Assembly (NCBI RefSeq): GCF_015767245.1
Contig: NZ_JADOTV010000005.1
Coordinates: forward strand, 62,001-126,000
Length of the DNA: 64,000 bases
DNA from: Aureivirga sp. CE67
GTDB taxonomy: Bacteria; Bacteroidota; Bacteroidia; Flavobacteriales; Flavobacteriaceae
Direction: 5' to 3'
The first letter of the stretch is position 1. Each line of letters opens with the position of its first letter. A model generated the notes under the pieces. The model did not search any database. It was not told the origin of the DNA and saw only the letters and a list, made by a program, of their open reading frames with translations. Of this stretch, positions 24,779 to 34,372 are shown one piece after another. The position numbers and the translations under genes were made by a program.

Positions 24779-25756
24779 TTAAGACAATTTCGAATTTCTA
24801 TTATAAATCGGTAAAAAGATAAAAGCCAAAGCTCCTAAAACTAATACCATCGCTGTTTGCGCTGTCCACATAATCCAACCAAAAGCAACACCAGAAGCTT
24901 CTGCAATTCCGTAAATAGCAAATGCTTTACTCACTCCATAAGGATACGTTCCGATTCCTCCGTTTGTAAGTGCAATACTGATTGCTCCGGCAACAAATCC
25001 TACAATAATCGTCGCTAAAGAAAGGTTTGAAGTTTCAGGCAAAGCAAAAGTTACAACATAAAACATCGCAACATACATCACCCAAATAAATACTGTATGA
25101 AAGATAAAAGCCCATTTTTTCTTCATAGAAAAAATACTTTTTACACCTTCCACTAATCCAGCTACAAATCCTCTAATTTTTACAATTATTTTGTTTGTAG
25201 ACTTCTGTAAAAATTTAAACCCTAAATAAGCTACAGCCAACACTCCTACTACAATCCCTCCTAGTTTTAAAGGATTCTCAGGAAGCGATTTAGAAATGAT
25301 TCCGTAGAAATAATCAAACTGTAATAAAAAAGCCGTTAAGATGATTAATAAAAGCATTAATACATCCGCAACTCTTTCTGCTACAATAGTTCCAAATCCT
25401 TTCTCAAAAGGAACATCTTCGTATTTTGTAAGTGTTGTTGCTCTACCAATTTCTCCAGAACGAGGAATTGCTAAATTCAATAGATAAGTTACGGCAACTG
25501 CCATAAAATTATTCAAAAATCGTGGCTTATATCCAAGTGGATCTAATAAAAACTGCCAACGGTAAGCTCTAGAAAGATGGCTCAATGCTCCAAAAACTAT
25601 CGATAGTAAAACCCACCAATAATTTGCATTTCTAAAGCTATCTTTTACTTTTTCTAACTCCGCATCATCAAGCCCAGAAAATACATACCAGACCAAAAAA
25701 ACTCCCAATAAAATTGGGAGTGATAATGTGATTATTTTTTTAAGCTTTTTATTCAA
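24779..25756 (-). CDS. Lysylphosphatidylglycerol synthase-type transmembrane (flippase-like) protein
   Basis: A 325-residue membrane protein with about eight helices, including the family motifs HLSRAYRWQFLLDPLG, LNLAIPRSGEIGRA and GGIGTYPYG. It corresponds to the flippase-like N-terminal half of MprF (UPF0104) without the aminoacyl-transferase half, so it cannot make lysyl-PG by itself. It starts at TTG 25756, 1 bp after the panD stop, and is probably translated by coupling. Confidence 0.85.
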   Translation of the reverse strand: MNKKLKKIITLSLPILLGVFLVWYVFSGLDDAELEKVKDSFRNANYWWVLLSIVFGALSHLSRAYRWQFLLDPLGYKPRFLNNFMAVAVTYLLNLAIPRSGEIGRATTLTKYEDVPFEKGFGTIVAERVADVLMLLLIILTAFLLQFDYFYGIISKSLPENPLKLGGIVVGVLAVAYLGFKFLQKSTNKIIVKIRGFVAGLVEGVKSIFSMKKKWAFIFHTVFIWVMYVAMFYVVTFALPETSNLSLATIIVGFVAGAISIALTNGGIGTYPYGVSKAFAIYGIAEASGVAFGWIMWTAQTAMVLVLGALAFIFLPIYNRNSKLS

Positions 25757-25757
25757 A

Positions 25758-26108
25758 CTATGTTAATGTGTTATCGTTTTCGTTTGGAAACACTAAAGTA
25801 GGCTTGAAATTTTTAGCCTCTTCAAAATCCATAATTCCATAAGAAATAATGATAATAATGTCTCCTTTTGCAACTCTTCTTGCAGCTGGACCATTTAATG
25901 TGATCTCACCACTCTTACGTGGTCCTGGGATAGCGTAAGTTTCCAGACGTTCTCCGTTATTAATATTAACGATCTGAACTTTCTCTCCTTCAATAATGTT
26001 TGAAGCATCCATTAAGTCCTGATCAATAGTAATACTACCGATGTACTGTAAATCGGCACCTGTTACTTTTACTCTGTGTATCTTTGATTTTACTACTTCT
26101 ATTTGCAT
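25758..26108 (-). CDS. panD: Aspartate 1-decarboxylase
   Basis: A 116-residue pyruvoyl-dependent enzyme that makes beta-alanine for pantothenate and CoA. The proenzyme is cleaved between Gly and Ser in YIGSITID, and the new Ser becomes the pyruvoyl group; NGPAARR is also conserved. Length is normal. It lies 34 bp after panC and just before the flippase-like gene. Confidence 0.95.
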   Translation of the reverse strand: MQIEVVKSKIHRVKVTGADLQYIGSITIDQDLMDASNIIEGEKVQIVNINNGERLETYAIPGPRKSGEITLNGPAARRVAKGDIIIIISYGIMDFEEAKNFKPTLVFPNENDNTLT

Positions 26109-26142
26109 GGCGCAAAAATAATTATTTTGTTTAAAATAGCTT

Positions 26143-26985
26143 CTATATCAAGCTAATATTATCTATTAATCTAATTTCTCCTGCAAAAACAGCGATAAAT
26201 GCTCTTGGCTTAACGCTATCGCTACCTGTTTTTATTTCTTTCAAGCTTTCTTCTTCTGCTATAATGAAATATTCAAGCTCTAGTTCTGATTGTGTTTTGA
26301 ATTGATTTTCAACCCATTCACAAATATCATTCCTTTTTTCTTCACTAAAAAGTTTTTTAGCTTTTTGAAGTGTTTCGTAAATAAAAGGTGATGCTTTTCT
26401 TTGCGCTTCTGTCAGTCGCATATTTCTAGAACTCATTGCTAATCCATCTTTTTCTCTAAAGATAGAACAGCCTATAACGTTAACTTCTAAAGAAGTTTTC
26501 GCTACCATTTTCTTTATAATCTGAAGTTGCTGGAAATCTTTTTCTCCAAAGTAGGCATTTGTAGGATTTACGATTTCGAAAAGTCTTCTAACAATAGTTC
26601 CGACACCATCAAAATGTCCAGGTCTAAACTTCCCTTCCATCTCATTTTCTAAACCGTCAAATTCAAATGTTTCTGAGTTAATATTTTGTTCATACATTTC
26701 TTCCACAGAAGGAACAAATACACAATCACAATTCGCTTCTTCTAACATTTTCAAATCATTATCCAGTGTTTTTGGATAATTTACTAAATCACTAGAATTG
26801 TTAAATTGAGTTGGATTTACAAAAATACTTACTACAACAATTTCATTTTCCTTTTTCGCCTTTTCTACAAGAGAAATATGCCCTTTATGTAAGGCTCCCA
26901 TTGTAGGTACAAACCCTATATTTTCCTGAGGAATAGAAGGTTTTAAATATTCAATTAATTCACTTTTTGTTTTGAACACTAACAT
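26143..26985 (-). CDS. panC: Pantoate--beta-alanine ligase
   Basis: A 280-residue enzyme with the ATP-binding HKGH (HxGH) in [21 protein letters not shown], and a KMSKS-like LAMSSRN. It joins pantoate and beta-alanine to pantothenate with ATP, using the product of the neighbouring panD. panB and panE are not in the window. It is divergent from the GT5-like gene across about 110 bp. Confidence 0.95.
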   Translation of the reverse strand: MLVFKTKSELIEYLKPSIPQENIGFVPTMGALHKGHISLVEKAKKENEIVVVSIFVNPTQFNNSSDLVNYPKTLDNDLKMLEEANCDCVFVPSVEEMYEQNINSETFEFDGLENEMEGKFRPGHFDGVGTIVRRLFEIVNPTNAYFGEKDFQQLQIIKKMVAKTSLEVNVIGCSIFREKDGLAMSSRNMRLTEAQRKASPFIYETLQKAKKLFSEEKRNDICEWVENQFKTQSELELEYFIIAEEESLKEIKTGSDSVKPRAFIAVFAGEIRLIDNISLI

Positions 26986-27095
26986 GATATCTGTGTTGTT
27001 TACCGTTAAGCGGATGCAAACTTAATCTATTTAAAATCAATTTCTACATAAAATTTTGTAATTTTGCAGAATCTTTAATTATTTTAGTTCAATTT

Positions 27096-27908
27096 ATGAA
27101 AGATAAAAGAGTTTTATTTGTTTCTTCGGAAGTTACACCTTATTTACCAGAAAACGAAATGTCATCAACCTCATTTGAAGCAGCAAGAGCTGTTCATCAT
27201 AAAGGAGGTCAAACTAGAATCTTCATGCCACGCTTTGGAGTAGTAAACGAGCGTAGACATCAATTACACGAAGTAATTCGTCTATCAGGTATGAACTTAG
27301 TTATTAATGACATGGATATGCCATTAATTATCAAAGTTGCCTCAATTCCTAAAGAGAGAATGCAGGTATATTTCATCGATAATGATGAGTATTTCAAGAG
27401 AAAAGCTACCTTCACAGATGAGGATGGAAACTTATTTCCAGACAATGATGAGAGAGCAATCTTTTTTGCTAAAGGAGTTGTAGAAACTGTAAAGAAATTA
27501 AACTGGGCACCAGATATTATCCACGTGCACGGATGGATGTCGGCTATGCTACCTGTTTATTTAAAGGAATATTATTCAAATGATCCTTTATTTGAAAATA
27601 GCAAAATCGTAGTTTCTTTATATGATAATGGTTTTGAAGGAACATTAGATAGTGAATTCATCAATAAAGTTAAATTTGATCAAATTTCAGATGAAAACGC
27701 TGCTATTTTAGAAACACCTTCGTATGATAACGTTATGAAAAATGCTATCAATAATTCGGATGCTGTTTTAATAGCAAATGAAAATGTATCTGCTGATTTA
27801 AAAGAGTTTGCAAAAAATTCTGAGAAACCTGTATTAGAATATAATTCAGAATTGGATTTTTCAGAAGCATATTTATCATTTTATAACGAAAAAGTTTTAG
27901 ATAACTAG
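27096..27908 (+). CDS. Glycogen synthase N-terminal (GT5) domain protein
   Basis: A 270-residue protein with only the first Rossmann half of a GT-B glycogen/starch synthase: VLFVSSEVTPYLPE, ARAVHHKGGQTRIFMPRFG, FFAKGVVE and PDIIHVHGWMSA. The second half, which binds the nucleotide sugar, is missing, so full catalysis is doubtful. It conserves EVxPY-like and HGW motifs but lacks the KxGGL start typical of the enzyme. TAATTTTG at 27059-27066 may be its -7 element. A lineage-conserved neighbour of panC and DUF4270. Confidence 0.75.
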   Translation: MKDKRVLFVSSEVTPYLPENEMSSTSFEAARAVHHKGGQTRIFMPRFGVVNERRHQLHEVIRLSGMNLVINDMDMPLIIKVASIPKERMQVYFIDNDEYFKRKATFTDEDGNLFPDNDERAIFFAKGVVETVKKLNWAPDIIHVHGWMSAMLPVYLKEYYSNDPLFENSKIVVSLYDNGFEGTLDSEFINKVKFDQISDENAAILETPSYDNVMKNAINNSDAVLIANENVSADLKEFAKNSEKPVLEYNSELDFSEAYLSFYNEKVLDN

Positions 27909-28062
27909 AAGTTCGTTATTGATAATTTTTGATTTGCATTTGTTAATATTCTTTTAAATTAGGCACAACGTACTAGAATACTTAAAAATAAGTTTATATA
28001 CTTGTGACTATAAATCAAAATTTATAATAACGATTCATTATTAAATTAAAATTTTAAAATTA

Positions 28063-29532
28063 ATGACTATCAAAGTTGCAAAATATATAAGCTTATTATT
28101 GTTATCAAGTTTTGTTATCTCATGTGATAAAGAATTAGAGAACTCTGGAGTAGATTTAATTGACAATGATAAATTTTCAACTAGAACATATACTTCTCAA
28201 GTTAAGACAACTACTGAAAATGTGGAATCTGTCAGAACAGATAATGCTCCAAATTATCTGTTAGGAATTTACGATGATCCAGATTTCGGTGTAACAACAG
28301 GATCGATTGTTTCTCAATTAAGAGTTCCATTTGCTGGACTTTCATTTGATGAAACTGCTAGAATTGATGCTGTTATTCTTGAAATTCCATATTATTACAC
28401 CAATGATGGAGTTTACGATGATAACAAACCTAAATTTAAATTAGATTCTGTTTACGGGAATGCTCAAACTCCATATAGATTAAAAGTAAATAGAGTAGCA
28501 ACTTATTTGAATAATCTAGATCCTGAAGATCCTTCAAAACAATTGAAATATTATTCAGATAAGGATTATGAATTATCGGATCTTCTAGCAGAACAAGTAT
28601 TCGTACCAAATCCAAATGATACGATGATTGTAATTTCAAGAAGAGCTGAAGATGGAACAATTTACGAAGAAGATGAACGTAAAAGTTCACCTGTAAGACC
28701 TTCAATTAAAATTTCATTAGATCCAGATTTCTTTACAAATAACTTTTTAGGGGACGAAAATAAATCAAAATTCACTACGAATGATGATTTTATAGACTTC
28801 TTTAGAGGAATTTATATCCAAGCTGAACCTATTGATGGATTTACAGATGCATCTTTAATTCAGACAAATCTAGATAATGCAAAATTGACAGTTTATTTTT
28901 CTGAAACTATTGATGGAGAAAATACACCTTCTCTTTTTAACTTTGGTTTTAATAATGTAACTGCAAATAATTTTGAAAACTCAACGATAACTTACAATCC
29001 ACAGAACAATTACGTTCAGGGAGCTGGAGGTTCTATCACAACAATTTCTTTATTCGGGCAAGATTCAGAAGATGAAATTCCTGCTGAATTAGAGGAATTG
29101 AGAACTAAAAATTGGATTATCAATGAAGCTCGTTTGGTTTTCAATGTAAATGATGATCTATCTTCTGATTTTACTCCAGATAGATTATTAATCTATAACT
29201 ACGATAAAAACCGACAATTACCAGATGTTTTTGGAATTGATGGTTTTTCAGGAATTGGTGGTAGTGTAGAAAAAGATGATGATGGTAAAGCTATTAAATA
29301 TACATTTAGAATAACAGATTATATTACGAATTTATTAGACGAATCGAATGACGAGGAATTGAATAAGTTAGCTATAAAAGTCTACAATACATCTGATGCA
29401 CCACAAAGCAACCAAGATTTTCTTATTAAAGATTATGGTTGGAATCCTAAAAGAGTAGTTCTTTATGGAAGTGAATCTCCAATTGAAGATAAAAAAGTGA
29501 AACTAGAAATAATATATTCGGAAATAAACTAA
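28063..29532 (+). CDS. DUF4270 lipoprotein
   Basis: A 489-residue lipoprotein with lipobox SFVISCDKELEN. The body is beta-rich with the DUF4270 pattern (TSQVKTTTENVESVRTD, YLLGIYDDPDFG, STITYNPQNNY, LIIKDYGWNPKR-like end). The family is typical of Bacteroidota and of unknown function. It ends 6 bp before glmS and follows the GT5-like gene by 154 bp, so it may be co-transcribed with glmS. Confidence 0.85.
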   Translation: MTIKVAKYISLLLLSSFVISCDKELENSGVDLIDNDKFSTRTYTSQVKTTTENVESVRTDNAPNYLLGIYDDPDFGVTTGSIVSQLRVPFAGLSFDETARIDAVILEIPYYYTNDGVYDDNKPKFKLDSVYGNAQTPYRLKVNRVATYLNNLDPEDPSKQLKYYSDKDYELSDLLAEQVFVPNPNDTMIVISRRAEDGTIYEEDERKSSPVRPSIKISLDPDFFTNNFLGDENKSKFTTNDDFIDFFRGIYIQAEPIDGFTDASLIQTNLDNAKLTVYFSETIDGENTPSLFNFGFNNVTANNFENSTITYNPQNNYVQGAGGSITTISLFGQDSEDEIPAELEELRTKNWIINEARLVFNVNDDLSSDFTPDRLLIYNYDKNRQLPDVFGIDGFSGIGGSVEKDDDGKAIKYTFRITDYITNLLDESNDEELNKLAIKVYNTSDAPQSNQDFLIKDYGWNPKRVVLYGSESPIEDKKVKLEIIYSEIN

Positions 29533-29538
29533 AAAAGT

Positions 29539-31395
29539 ATGTGTGGAATAGCAGGATATATAGGACATAGACAAGCTTACCCTATTGTAGTTAACGGTCT
29601 GAAAAGACTTGAATATAGAGGATACGATAGTGCTGGTATTGTTTTATATAATGATCAAAAATTAAACGTAAGCAAGACAAAAGGAAAAGTATCAGATTTA
29701 GAAGAAATATCAAATAAAGATAATAACCATATCGGAAATATTGGATTTGGTCACACAAGATGGGCAACACACGGTGTTCCTAACGATGTGAATTCTCATC
29801 CACATTTATCTCAATCTGGAGAATTAGCAATTGTACATAACGGAATTATTGAAAATTATGATACAATTAAAAAAGAGCTAATTACTAGAGGGTATACTTT
29901 TAAAAGTGATACAGATACTGAGGTACTTATCAATTTAATTGAAGAAGTAAAGAAAGAAAACAATTGTAAATTAGGAAAAGCAGTTCAATTAGCATTAACT
30001 CAAGTAATCGGGGCATATGCTATTGCTGTATTTGATGTAAACAAACCTGACGAGGTAATTGTAGCTCGTTTAGGAAGTCCAATTGCAATTGGTATAGGAA
30101 AAGATAATAAAGAATTTTTTGTAGCTTCTGATGCATCTCCATTTATTGAATATACAAAAGAAGCAATCTATTTAGAAGATCAAGAATTAGCCATTATTAA
30201 GCTTGATCGTGATATTAGAGTAAGAAAAGTAAAAGATGATTCTATCGTTTCTTCTCCAGAGGTTTTAGAGCTTGAAATGAGCTTAGAACAAATTGAAAAA
30301 GGAGGATATGATCATTTTATGCTAAAAGAAATTTATGAACAACCAGATGCTATTGTTGACACTTACAGAGGTCGTCTTTTAGCAAATGAAGGAATCATAA
30401 AAATGGCAGGAGTAGATGATAACATGGAGCGTTTCTTAAATGCAAACAGAATTATCATCGTTGCTTGTGGAACTTCATGGCATGCTGGATTAGTTGCAGA
30501 ATATATGTTTGAAGATTTTGCAAGAATTCCAGTAGAAGTAGAGTATGCTTCAGAGTTTAGATATAGAAACCCGGTTATCAACGAAAAAGATATCGTAATC
30601 GCTATTTCTCAATCTGGAGAAACAGCAGATACTTTAGCGGCTATCAAACTAGCTAAATCTAAAGGAGCGTTTGTTTTTGGAGTTTGTAATGTAGTTGGTT
30701 CTTCTATCGCTAGAGAAACAGATGCTGGTGCTTATACACATGCTGGTCCAGAAATTGGAGTAGCTTCTACAAAAGCATTTACAACTCAGATTACTGTTCT
30801 TTCACTTATCGCACTTAAATTAGGAAAAGCTAATGGAGCATTATCAAATGCTAGTTACCATTCTTATTTACAAGAAATGGAGCTAATTCCTAATAAAGTT
30901 CAAGAGTTATTGGTAATCAACGATCAGATTGAAAACATAGCAAGAGAATATAAAGATGCTCCTAACTGTTTATATTTAGGAAGAGGATTTAATTTCCCTG
31001 TTGCTTTAGAAGGTGCTTTAAAACTGAAAGAAATTTCTTACATCCACGCAGAAGGATATCCTGCGGCGGAAATGAAGCACGGACCAATTGCTTTAATTGA
31101 TGAGCAAATGCCAGTTGTAGTTATCGCTACAAAGAAAGGACACTACGAAAAAGTAGTAAGTAATATTCAAGAAATTAAATCTAGAAAAGGTAAAATTATC
31201 GCTATTGTAACACAAGGAGATGATACTGTAAAACACATCGCAGATCACGTGATTGAAGTACCAGATTCTGAAGAAGCATTTAGTCCATTACTTACAACAA
31301 TCCCAATGCAATTACTTTCATACCACATTGCATTAATGAGAGGATGTAACGTAGATCAACCAAGAAACTTGGCAAAATCTGTAACTGTAGAATAA
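29539..31395 (+). CDS. glmS: Glutamine--fructose-6-phosphate aminotransferase (isomerizing)
   Basis: A 618-residue enzyme that makes glucosamine-6-phosphate for peptidoglycan and LPS. The N-terminal glutaminase has the catalytic Cys2 (MCGIAGYIGH), RLEYRGYDSAG and GHTRWATHG. The two SIS domains carry ISQSGETADT and the C-terminal NLAKSVTVE. No glmS ribozyme is expected in this lineage, and only 6 bp separates it from DUF4270. Confidence 0.97.
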   Translation: MCGIAGYIGHRQAYPIVVNGLKRLEYRGYDSAGIVLYNDQKLNVSKTKGKVSDLEEISNKDNNHIGNIGFGHTRWATHGVPNDVNSHPHLSQSGELAIVHNGIIENYDTIKKELITRGYTFKSDTDTEVLINLIEEVKKENNCKLGKAVQLALTQVIGAYAIAVFDVNKPDEVIVARLGSPIAIGIGKDNKEFFVASDASPFIEYTKEAIYLEDQELAIIKLDRDIRVRKVKDDSIVSSPEVLELEMSLEQIEKGGYDHFMLKEIYEQPDAIVDTYRGRLLANEGIIKMAGVDDNMERFLNANRIIIVACGTSWHAGLVAEYMFEDFARIPVEVEYASEFRYRNPVINEKDIVIAISQSGETADTLAAIKLAKSKGAFVFGVCNVVGSSIARETDAGAYTHAGPEIGVASTKAFTTQITVLSLIALKLGKANGALSNASYHSYLQEMELIPNKVQELLVINDQIENIAREYKDAPNCLYLGRGFNFPVALEGALKLKEISYIHAEGYPAAEMKHGPIALIDEQMPVVVIATKKGHYEKVVSNIQEIKSRKGKIIAIVTQGDDTVKHIADHVIEVPDSEEAFSPLLTTIPMQLLSYHIALMRGCNVDQPRNLAKSVTVE

Positions 31396-31415
31396 AACTT
31401 ATTCAAAATATATTA

Positions 31416-31450
31416 AAAAAGCCTCCAAAGGATTTCTTTGGAGGCTTTTT
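31416..31450 (+). terminator. Rho-independent terminator of glmS
   Basis: A 15-bp perfect stem (arms 31416-31430 and 31436-31450, core GCCTCCAAAG/CTTTGGAGGC) with a 5-nt loop and a T-run, 20 bp after the stop. It also serves the convergent PadR operon. Confidence 0.9.
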
Positions 31451-31463
31451 TTATGAAACTTAA

Positions 31464-32156
31464 TTAAACAAGTTTAAGGTATTTTTCTTTTAATAATTTG
31501 TCTGAATGATTTGGAATAATTCGAACAATTATGTCTAAAAGTATAATTGAAATTGTATATGCAATAGATATAAAAATAATTTTATAACCATTTATCGAAT
31601 TAAAAAAACTTGAAAGTAAAAAGAACTGATACATAAAATTCAAAGTTAAAAAACCTGTAGAATTTGCACCATAGAGTACTTTTTGCAACAACCATTTTTT
31701 ATTATCCTTTTGAAGGAATTTATGAACAATTATTTTTCTCAAAAAAAGTATCGTGTAAATTCCTAAAAAGAATCCGTTAACAACCATGAAATTAATAGAT
31801 TCATTGAAAAGAGAAACTAAACTAAAGATAACTCCAAATAGAAATAATGAAAACATAATTCTTGGAAAAGAAAAATACTTTAAAAACCAAGAAAACAACA
31901 TTTTTCCATATTCTTTTTGAAGCTTATTATGATTTTCTTCAATCAATTTTTGAAAACCAGATAAACCAAACTTCTTAAAAGCAAAACGAAAAGCTTCATT
32001 AAAACTAATATTTGGATTCAATTCCATTTGTGATTCGATATCATTTGCCATATGATCTACAATCTCGATTTGTACATCATAGTATGGTACTTTTCCTTGT
32101 TTTTCTACAAAGTCATAAATCGTATCAATTTGCTCTTTAGTTAATTCTTTTTTCAT
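31464..32156 (-). CDS. Membrane protein with HAAS-like N-terminal domain (paralog 2)
   Basis: A 230-residue protein with a soluble helical N-terminal domain of about 85 residues (YDVQIEIVDHMANDIES, FRFAFKKFGLSGF) resembling the HAAS signalling domains of PadR-linked proteins, then about four hydrophobic segments (108-128, 130-148, 165-186, 190-210). It is paralogous to its upstream neighbour, with the same layout. It is third in the operon behind PadR and therefore probably under its repression. Confidence 0.65.
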   Translation of the reverse strand: MKKELTKEQIDTIYDFVEKQGKVPYYDVQIEIVDHMANDIESQMELNPNISFNEAFRFAFKKFGLSGFQKLIEENHNKLQKEYGKMLFSWFLKYFSFPRIMFSLFLFGVIFSLVSLFNESINFMVVNGFFLGIYTILFLRKIIVHKFLQKDNKKWLLQKVLYGANSTGFLTLNFMYQFFLLSSFFNSINGYKIIFISIAYTISIILLDIIVRIIPNHSDKLLKEKYLKLV

Positions 32157-32161
32157 AGTTT

Positions 32162-32881
32162 TTAATGGATTAGTTTATAATATGGATATTTTTTCTCTAA
32201 TAAATCATTCTCAATATCTGGTATATCTTTCGTAAAAATTATTTCTAATAAAACCCAAACAGCTGCGATAATTGTTGCAATAACTACTAAATAAATATTT
32301 GTACTATTAAAAGCTAAATCTGTTGTTTTAGTTAAATTATCAGGATTAAAATATATTGGTAATATAGCACCTGTTCCCAAAGCTCCATTTCCTAAATATT
32401 TAAATTTTATCAATATCACTTCAAATAAAAGCTTCTTTTTACCTTTATTTTTCTTTCTATGTTGAAAAGATTTTACAAGATTAAAAATCAATTTTGAAAA
32501 ATATAATATCCCAAAACCAATAAAAGCATATTGAAAAGGTAAAATTTTAAAAAATGAAAACATCAACGCAAAAATGAATAGAGTTCTAAAAATTCTTGGA
32601 AATTTAAATTGATTCCAAAACATTTTAAAAACCAAATTTCTATATTCATCATGCATAGACTTTTCTTTTTCTTCTTGAATTTCAGTAAAACCAAATATTC
32701 CAAACTTTTTAAAAGCTTTATCTCTAGCTTCCGAAAAAGTAAGTTTTGGATTTTCTTCCAGAATATCCTCTATATCATTTGCCATATGATCTACCAATTC
32801 CAATTGTAAATCATAATATTCTACATAATGTTTTTCTGTAAACTCAAATAAGCTATCTATCTCTTTTTCATTTAATTTCAT
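32162..32881 (-). CDS. Membrane protein with HAAS-like N-terminal domain (paralog 1)
   Basis: A 239-residue protein with the same plan as the next gene: an N-terminal soluble region (YDLQLELVDHMANDIED, ARDKAFKKFGIFGF) and about four membrane segments. The repeated VDHMANDIE block shows that the two arose by duplication. The gene starts 1 bp before the PadR stop region, in an operon. Function is unknown; in PadR operons such proteins often respond to cell-envelope stress. Confidence 0.65.
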   Translation of the reverse strand: MKLNEKEIDSLFEFTEKHYVEYYDLQLELVDHMANDIEDILEENPKLTFSEARDKAFKKFGIFGFTEIQEEKEKSMHDEYRNLVFKMFWNQFKFPRIFRTLFIFALMFSFFKILPFQYAFIGFGILYFSKLIFNLVKSFQHRKKNKGKKKLLFEVILIKFKYLGNGALGTGAILPIYFNPDNLTKTTDLAFNSTNIYLVVIATIIAAVWVLLEIIFTKDIPDIENDLLEKKYPYYKLIH

Positions 32882-32882
32882 C

Positions 32883-33215
32883 TTAAGCCAATTTTGTATT
32901 TAATAATATTTCCATGTTTTGGATAAAAGAAGCCAAATCACTTAGCCGATTCGCCGTTTCTTTCGTTCCTTTTTCTGTTAGTTTATAATATTTTCTAGGT
33001 CTATTTCCAACCATTTCTATTTCTGAAGTCAGTAAATCTTCTGCTTCCAATTTGTGTAGAGCAGGATAGAGGGCACCTTCTGTAATTTTTAAATCTCCTT
33101 TAGTGATTTCTTTTACTTTTTGCGTAATCTCATATCCATACATTCTAGTTTCGCTCTCTAAAAGCTTTAAAATGATTGTTTGAAGAGATCCTTTATACAA
33201 TTTTTGATTTGACAT
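32883..33215 (-). CDS. PadR-family transcriptional regulator
   Basis: A 110-residue winged-helix protein from ATG 33215; a TTG at 33236 would add seven residues and is less likely. It has the PadR pattern: GSLQTIILKLLESETRMYGYEI, GALYPALHKLEAEDLL and RPRKYYKLTEKG. It represses its own operon in most relatives. Just upstream (33238-33260) are two direct copies of TATACATA, which could be the operator; a -7-like CAAATATA (reverse) lies at 33234-33241. Confidence 0.85.
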   Translation of the reverse strand: MSNQKLYKGSLQTIILKLLESETRMYGYEITQKVKEITKGDLKITEGALYPALHKLEAEDLLTSEIEMVGNRPRKYYKLTEKGTKETANRLSDLASFIQNMEILLNTKLA

Positions 33216-33237
33216 TGTTTCATAATTTTGATTCAAA

Positions 33238-33260
33238 TATACATAATTTTCTTATACATA
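33238..33260. promoter_or_regulatory. Direct repeat, candidate PadR operator
   Basis: TATACATA occurs at 33238-33245 and 33253-33260, with a 15-bp period, immediately upstream of the PadR gene and 86 bp before trpS. It overlaps the presumed promoter of the PadR operon. It may equally be chance in AT-rich DNA. Confidence 0.35.
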
Positions 33261-33293
33261 AAAAACTTAGGTATATGAATTTGAATTTTGACT

Positions 33294-33324
33294 TGAATAA
33301 TTGAAAAGGAAATGTGTATTTTTG
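33294..33324 (+). promoter_or_regulatory. Candidate promoter of trpS
   Basis: TTG at 33294-33296 and TATTTTTG at 33317-33324 with a 20-bp spacer fit the Bacteroidota promoter. It is 22 bp from the ATG at 33346. Confidence 0.45.
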
Positions 33325-33345
33325 TTTTTATTAAAAAAATAAGAA

Positions 33346-34314
33346 ATGTCAAGAATATTAACAGGAGTTCAGAGTACAGGAACACCACATTTTGGTAACC
33401 TTTTAGGGGCTATTATACCGGCAATTGAAATGTCTAATGCCCCTAAAAATGAATCTTTTTTGTTTATTGCAGATATGCACTCTTTAACACAAATCAAAGA
33501 TGGAGAAACTTTACGTCAAAACACTTATAGCACAGCTGCTGCTTGGCTTGCTTGTGGTTTAGACACCGAAAAAACTGTTTTCTACCGTCAGAGTGATATT
33601 CCAGAAACAACTGAACTTACTTGGTATTTAAGCTGTTTCTTTCCATACCAAAGACTGACTTTAGCGCATTCTTTCAAAGATAAAGCAGATAGATTAGAAG
33701 ATGTAAATGCAGGACTTTTCACATATCCAATGTTAATGGCAGCAGATATTCTTTTATACGATGCTGAGATTGTTCCTGTAGGAAAAGATCAATTACAACA
33801 TTTAGAAATGACTCGTGATGTTGCTTCTCGTTTTAACCACAAAATGGGAGAAACGTTCGTACTTCCTGATGCTAAAATTCAAGAAAGTACAATGTATGTT
33901 CCTGGAACAAACGGAGGAAAAATGAGTAAATCTAAAGGAAACATCATCGATATTTTCTTGCCAGAAAAAAAACTGCGTAAGCAAATCATGAAAATCGAAA
34001 CAGATAGTACGCCTTTAGAAGAACCTAAAGACACAGAAAACTGTAATCTTTTTGCACTTTATAAATTAATTGCTTCTGAAGAGCAAATTGCTGAAATGAA
34101 AGCAAACTATGAAGGTGGAAACTACGGATTTGGTCATGCTAAACAAGCTTTCTATGAATTAATCTTAGAAAAGTTTGCAGAGCCACGTGAGAAATATAAT
34201 TATTACATGAATAATCTAGAAGAGATTGATAAAGTCTTAATGTCTGGAGCTGCTAAAGCAAAAGTAATTGCAGCAGATGTTCTGAAAAGAACTAGAGAAA
34301 AAGTAGGATATTAG
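33346..34314 (+). CDS. trpS: Tryptophan--tRNA ligase
   Basis: A 322-residue class I synthetase. The HIGH-like motif is TGTPHFGN, and the KMSKS motif is GGKMSKSKGN; the tryptophan-binding region includes FYRQSDIPETTELTWYLSCF. It charges tRNA-Trp. It has its own promoter and terminator and lies between the divergent PadR operon and the convergent SPOR gene. Confidence 0.97.
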   Translation: MSRILTGVQSTGTPHFGNLLGAIIPAIEMSNAPKNESFLFIADMHSLTQIKDGETLRQNTYSTAAAWLACGLDTEKTVFYRQSDIPETTELTWYLSCFFPYQRLTLAHSFKDKADRLEDVNAGLFTYPMLMAADILLYDAEIVPVGKDQLQHLEMTRDVASRFNHKMGETFVLPDAKIQESTMYVPGTNGGKMSKSKGNIIDIFLPEKKLRKQIMKIETDSTPLEEPKDTENCNLFALYKLIASEEQIAEMKANYEGGNYGFGHAKQAFYELILEKFAEPREKYNYYMNNLEEIDKVLMSGAAKAKVIAADVLKRTREKVGY

Positions 34315-34322
34315 AAAAATAA

Positions 34323-34355
34323 AAAAGAGGATTTTCAGTGTGAAAATCCTCTTTT
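34323..34355 (+). terminator. Rho-independent terminator of trpS
   Basis: A 14-bp perfect stem (AAAAGAGGATTTTC at 34323-34336, GAAAATCCTCTTTT at 34342-34355) with a 5-nt loop and flanking A/T runs that allow action in both directions. Confidence 0.85.
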
Positions 34356-34372
34356 ATTTTATGCTTTAAAGT

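Noticed and set aside
29539-31395. glmS ribozyme upstream of glmS
   Set aside because: Only 6 bp lies between DUF4270 and glmS, leaving no room for the structure.
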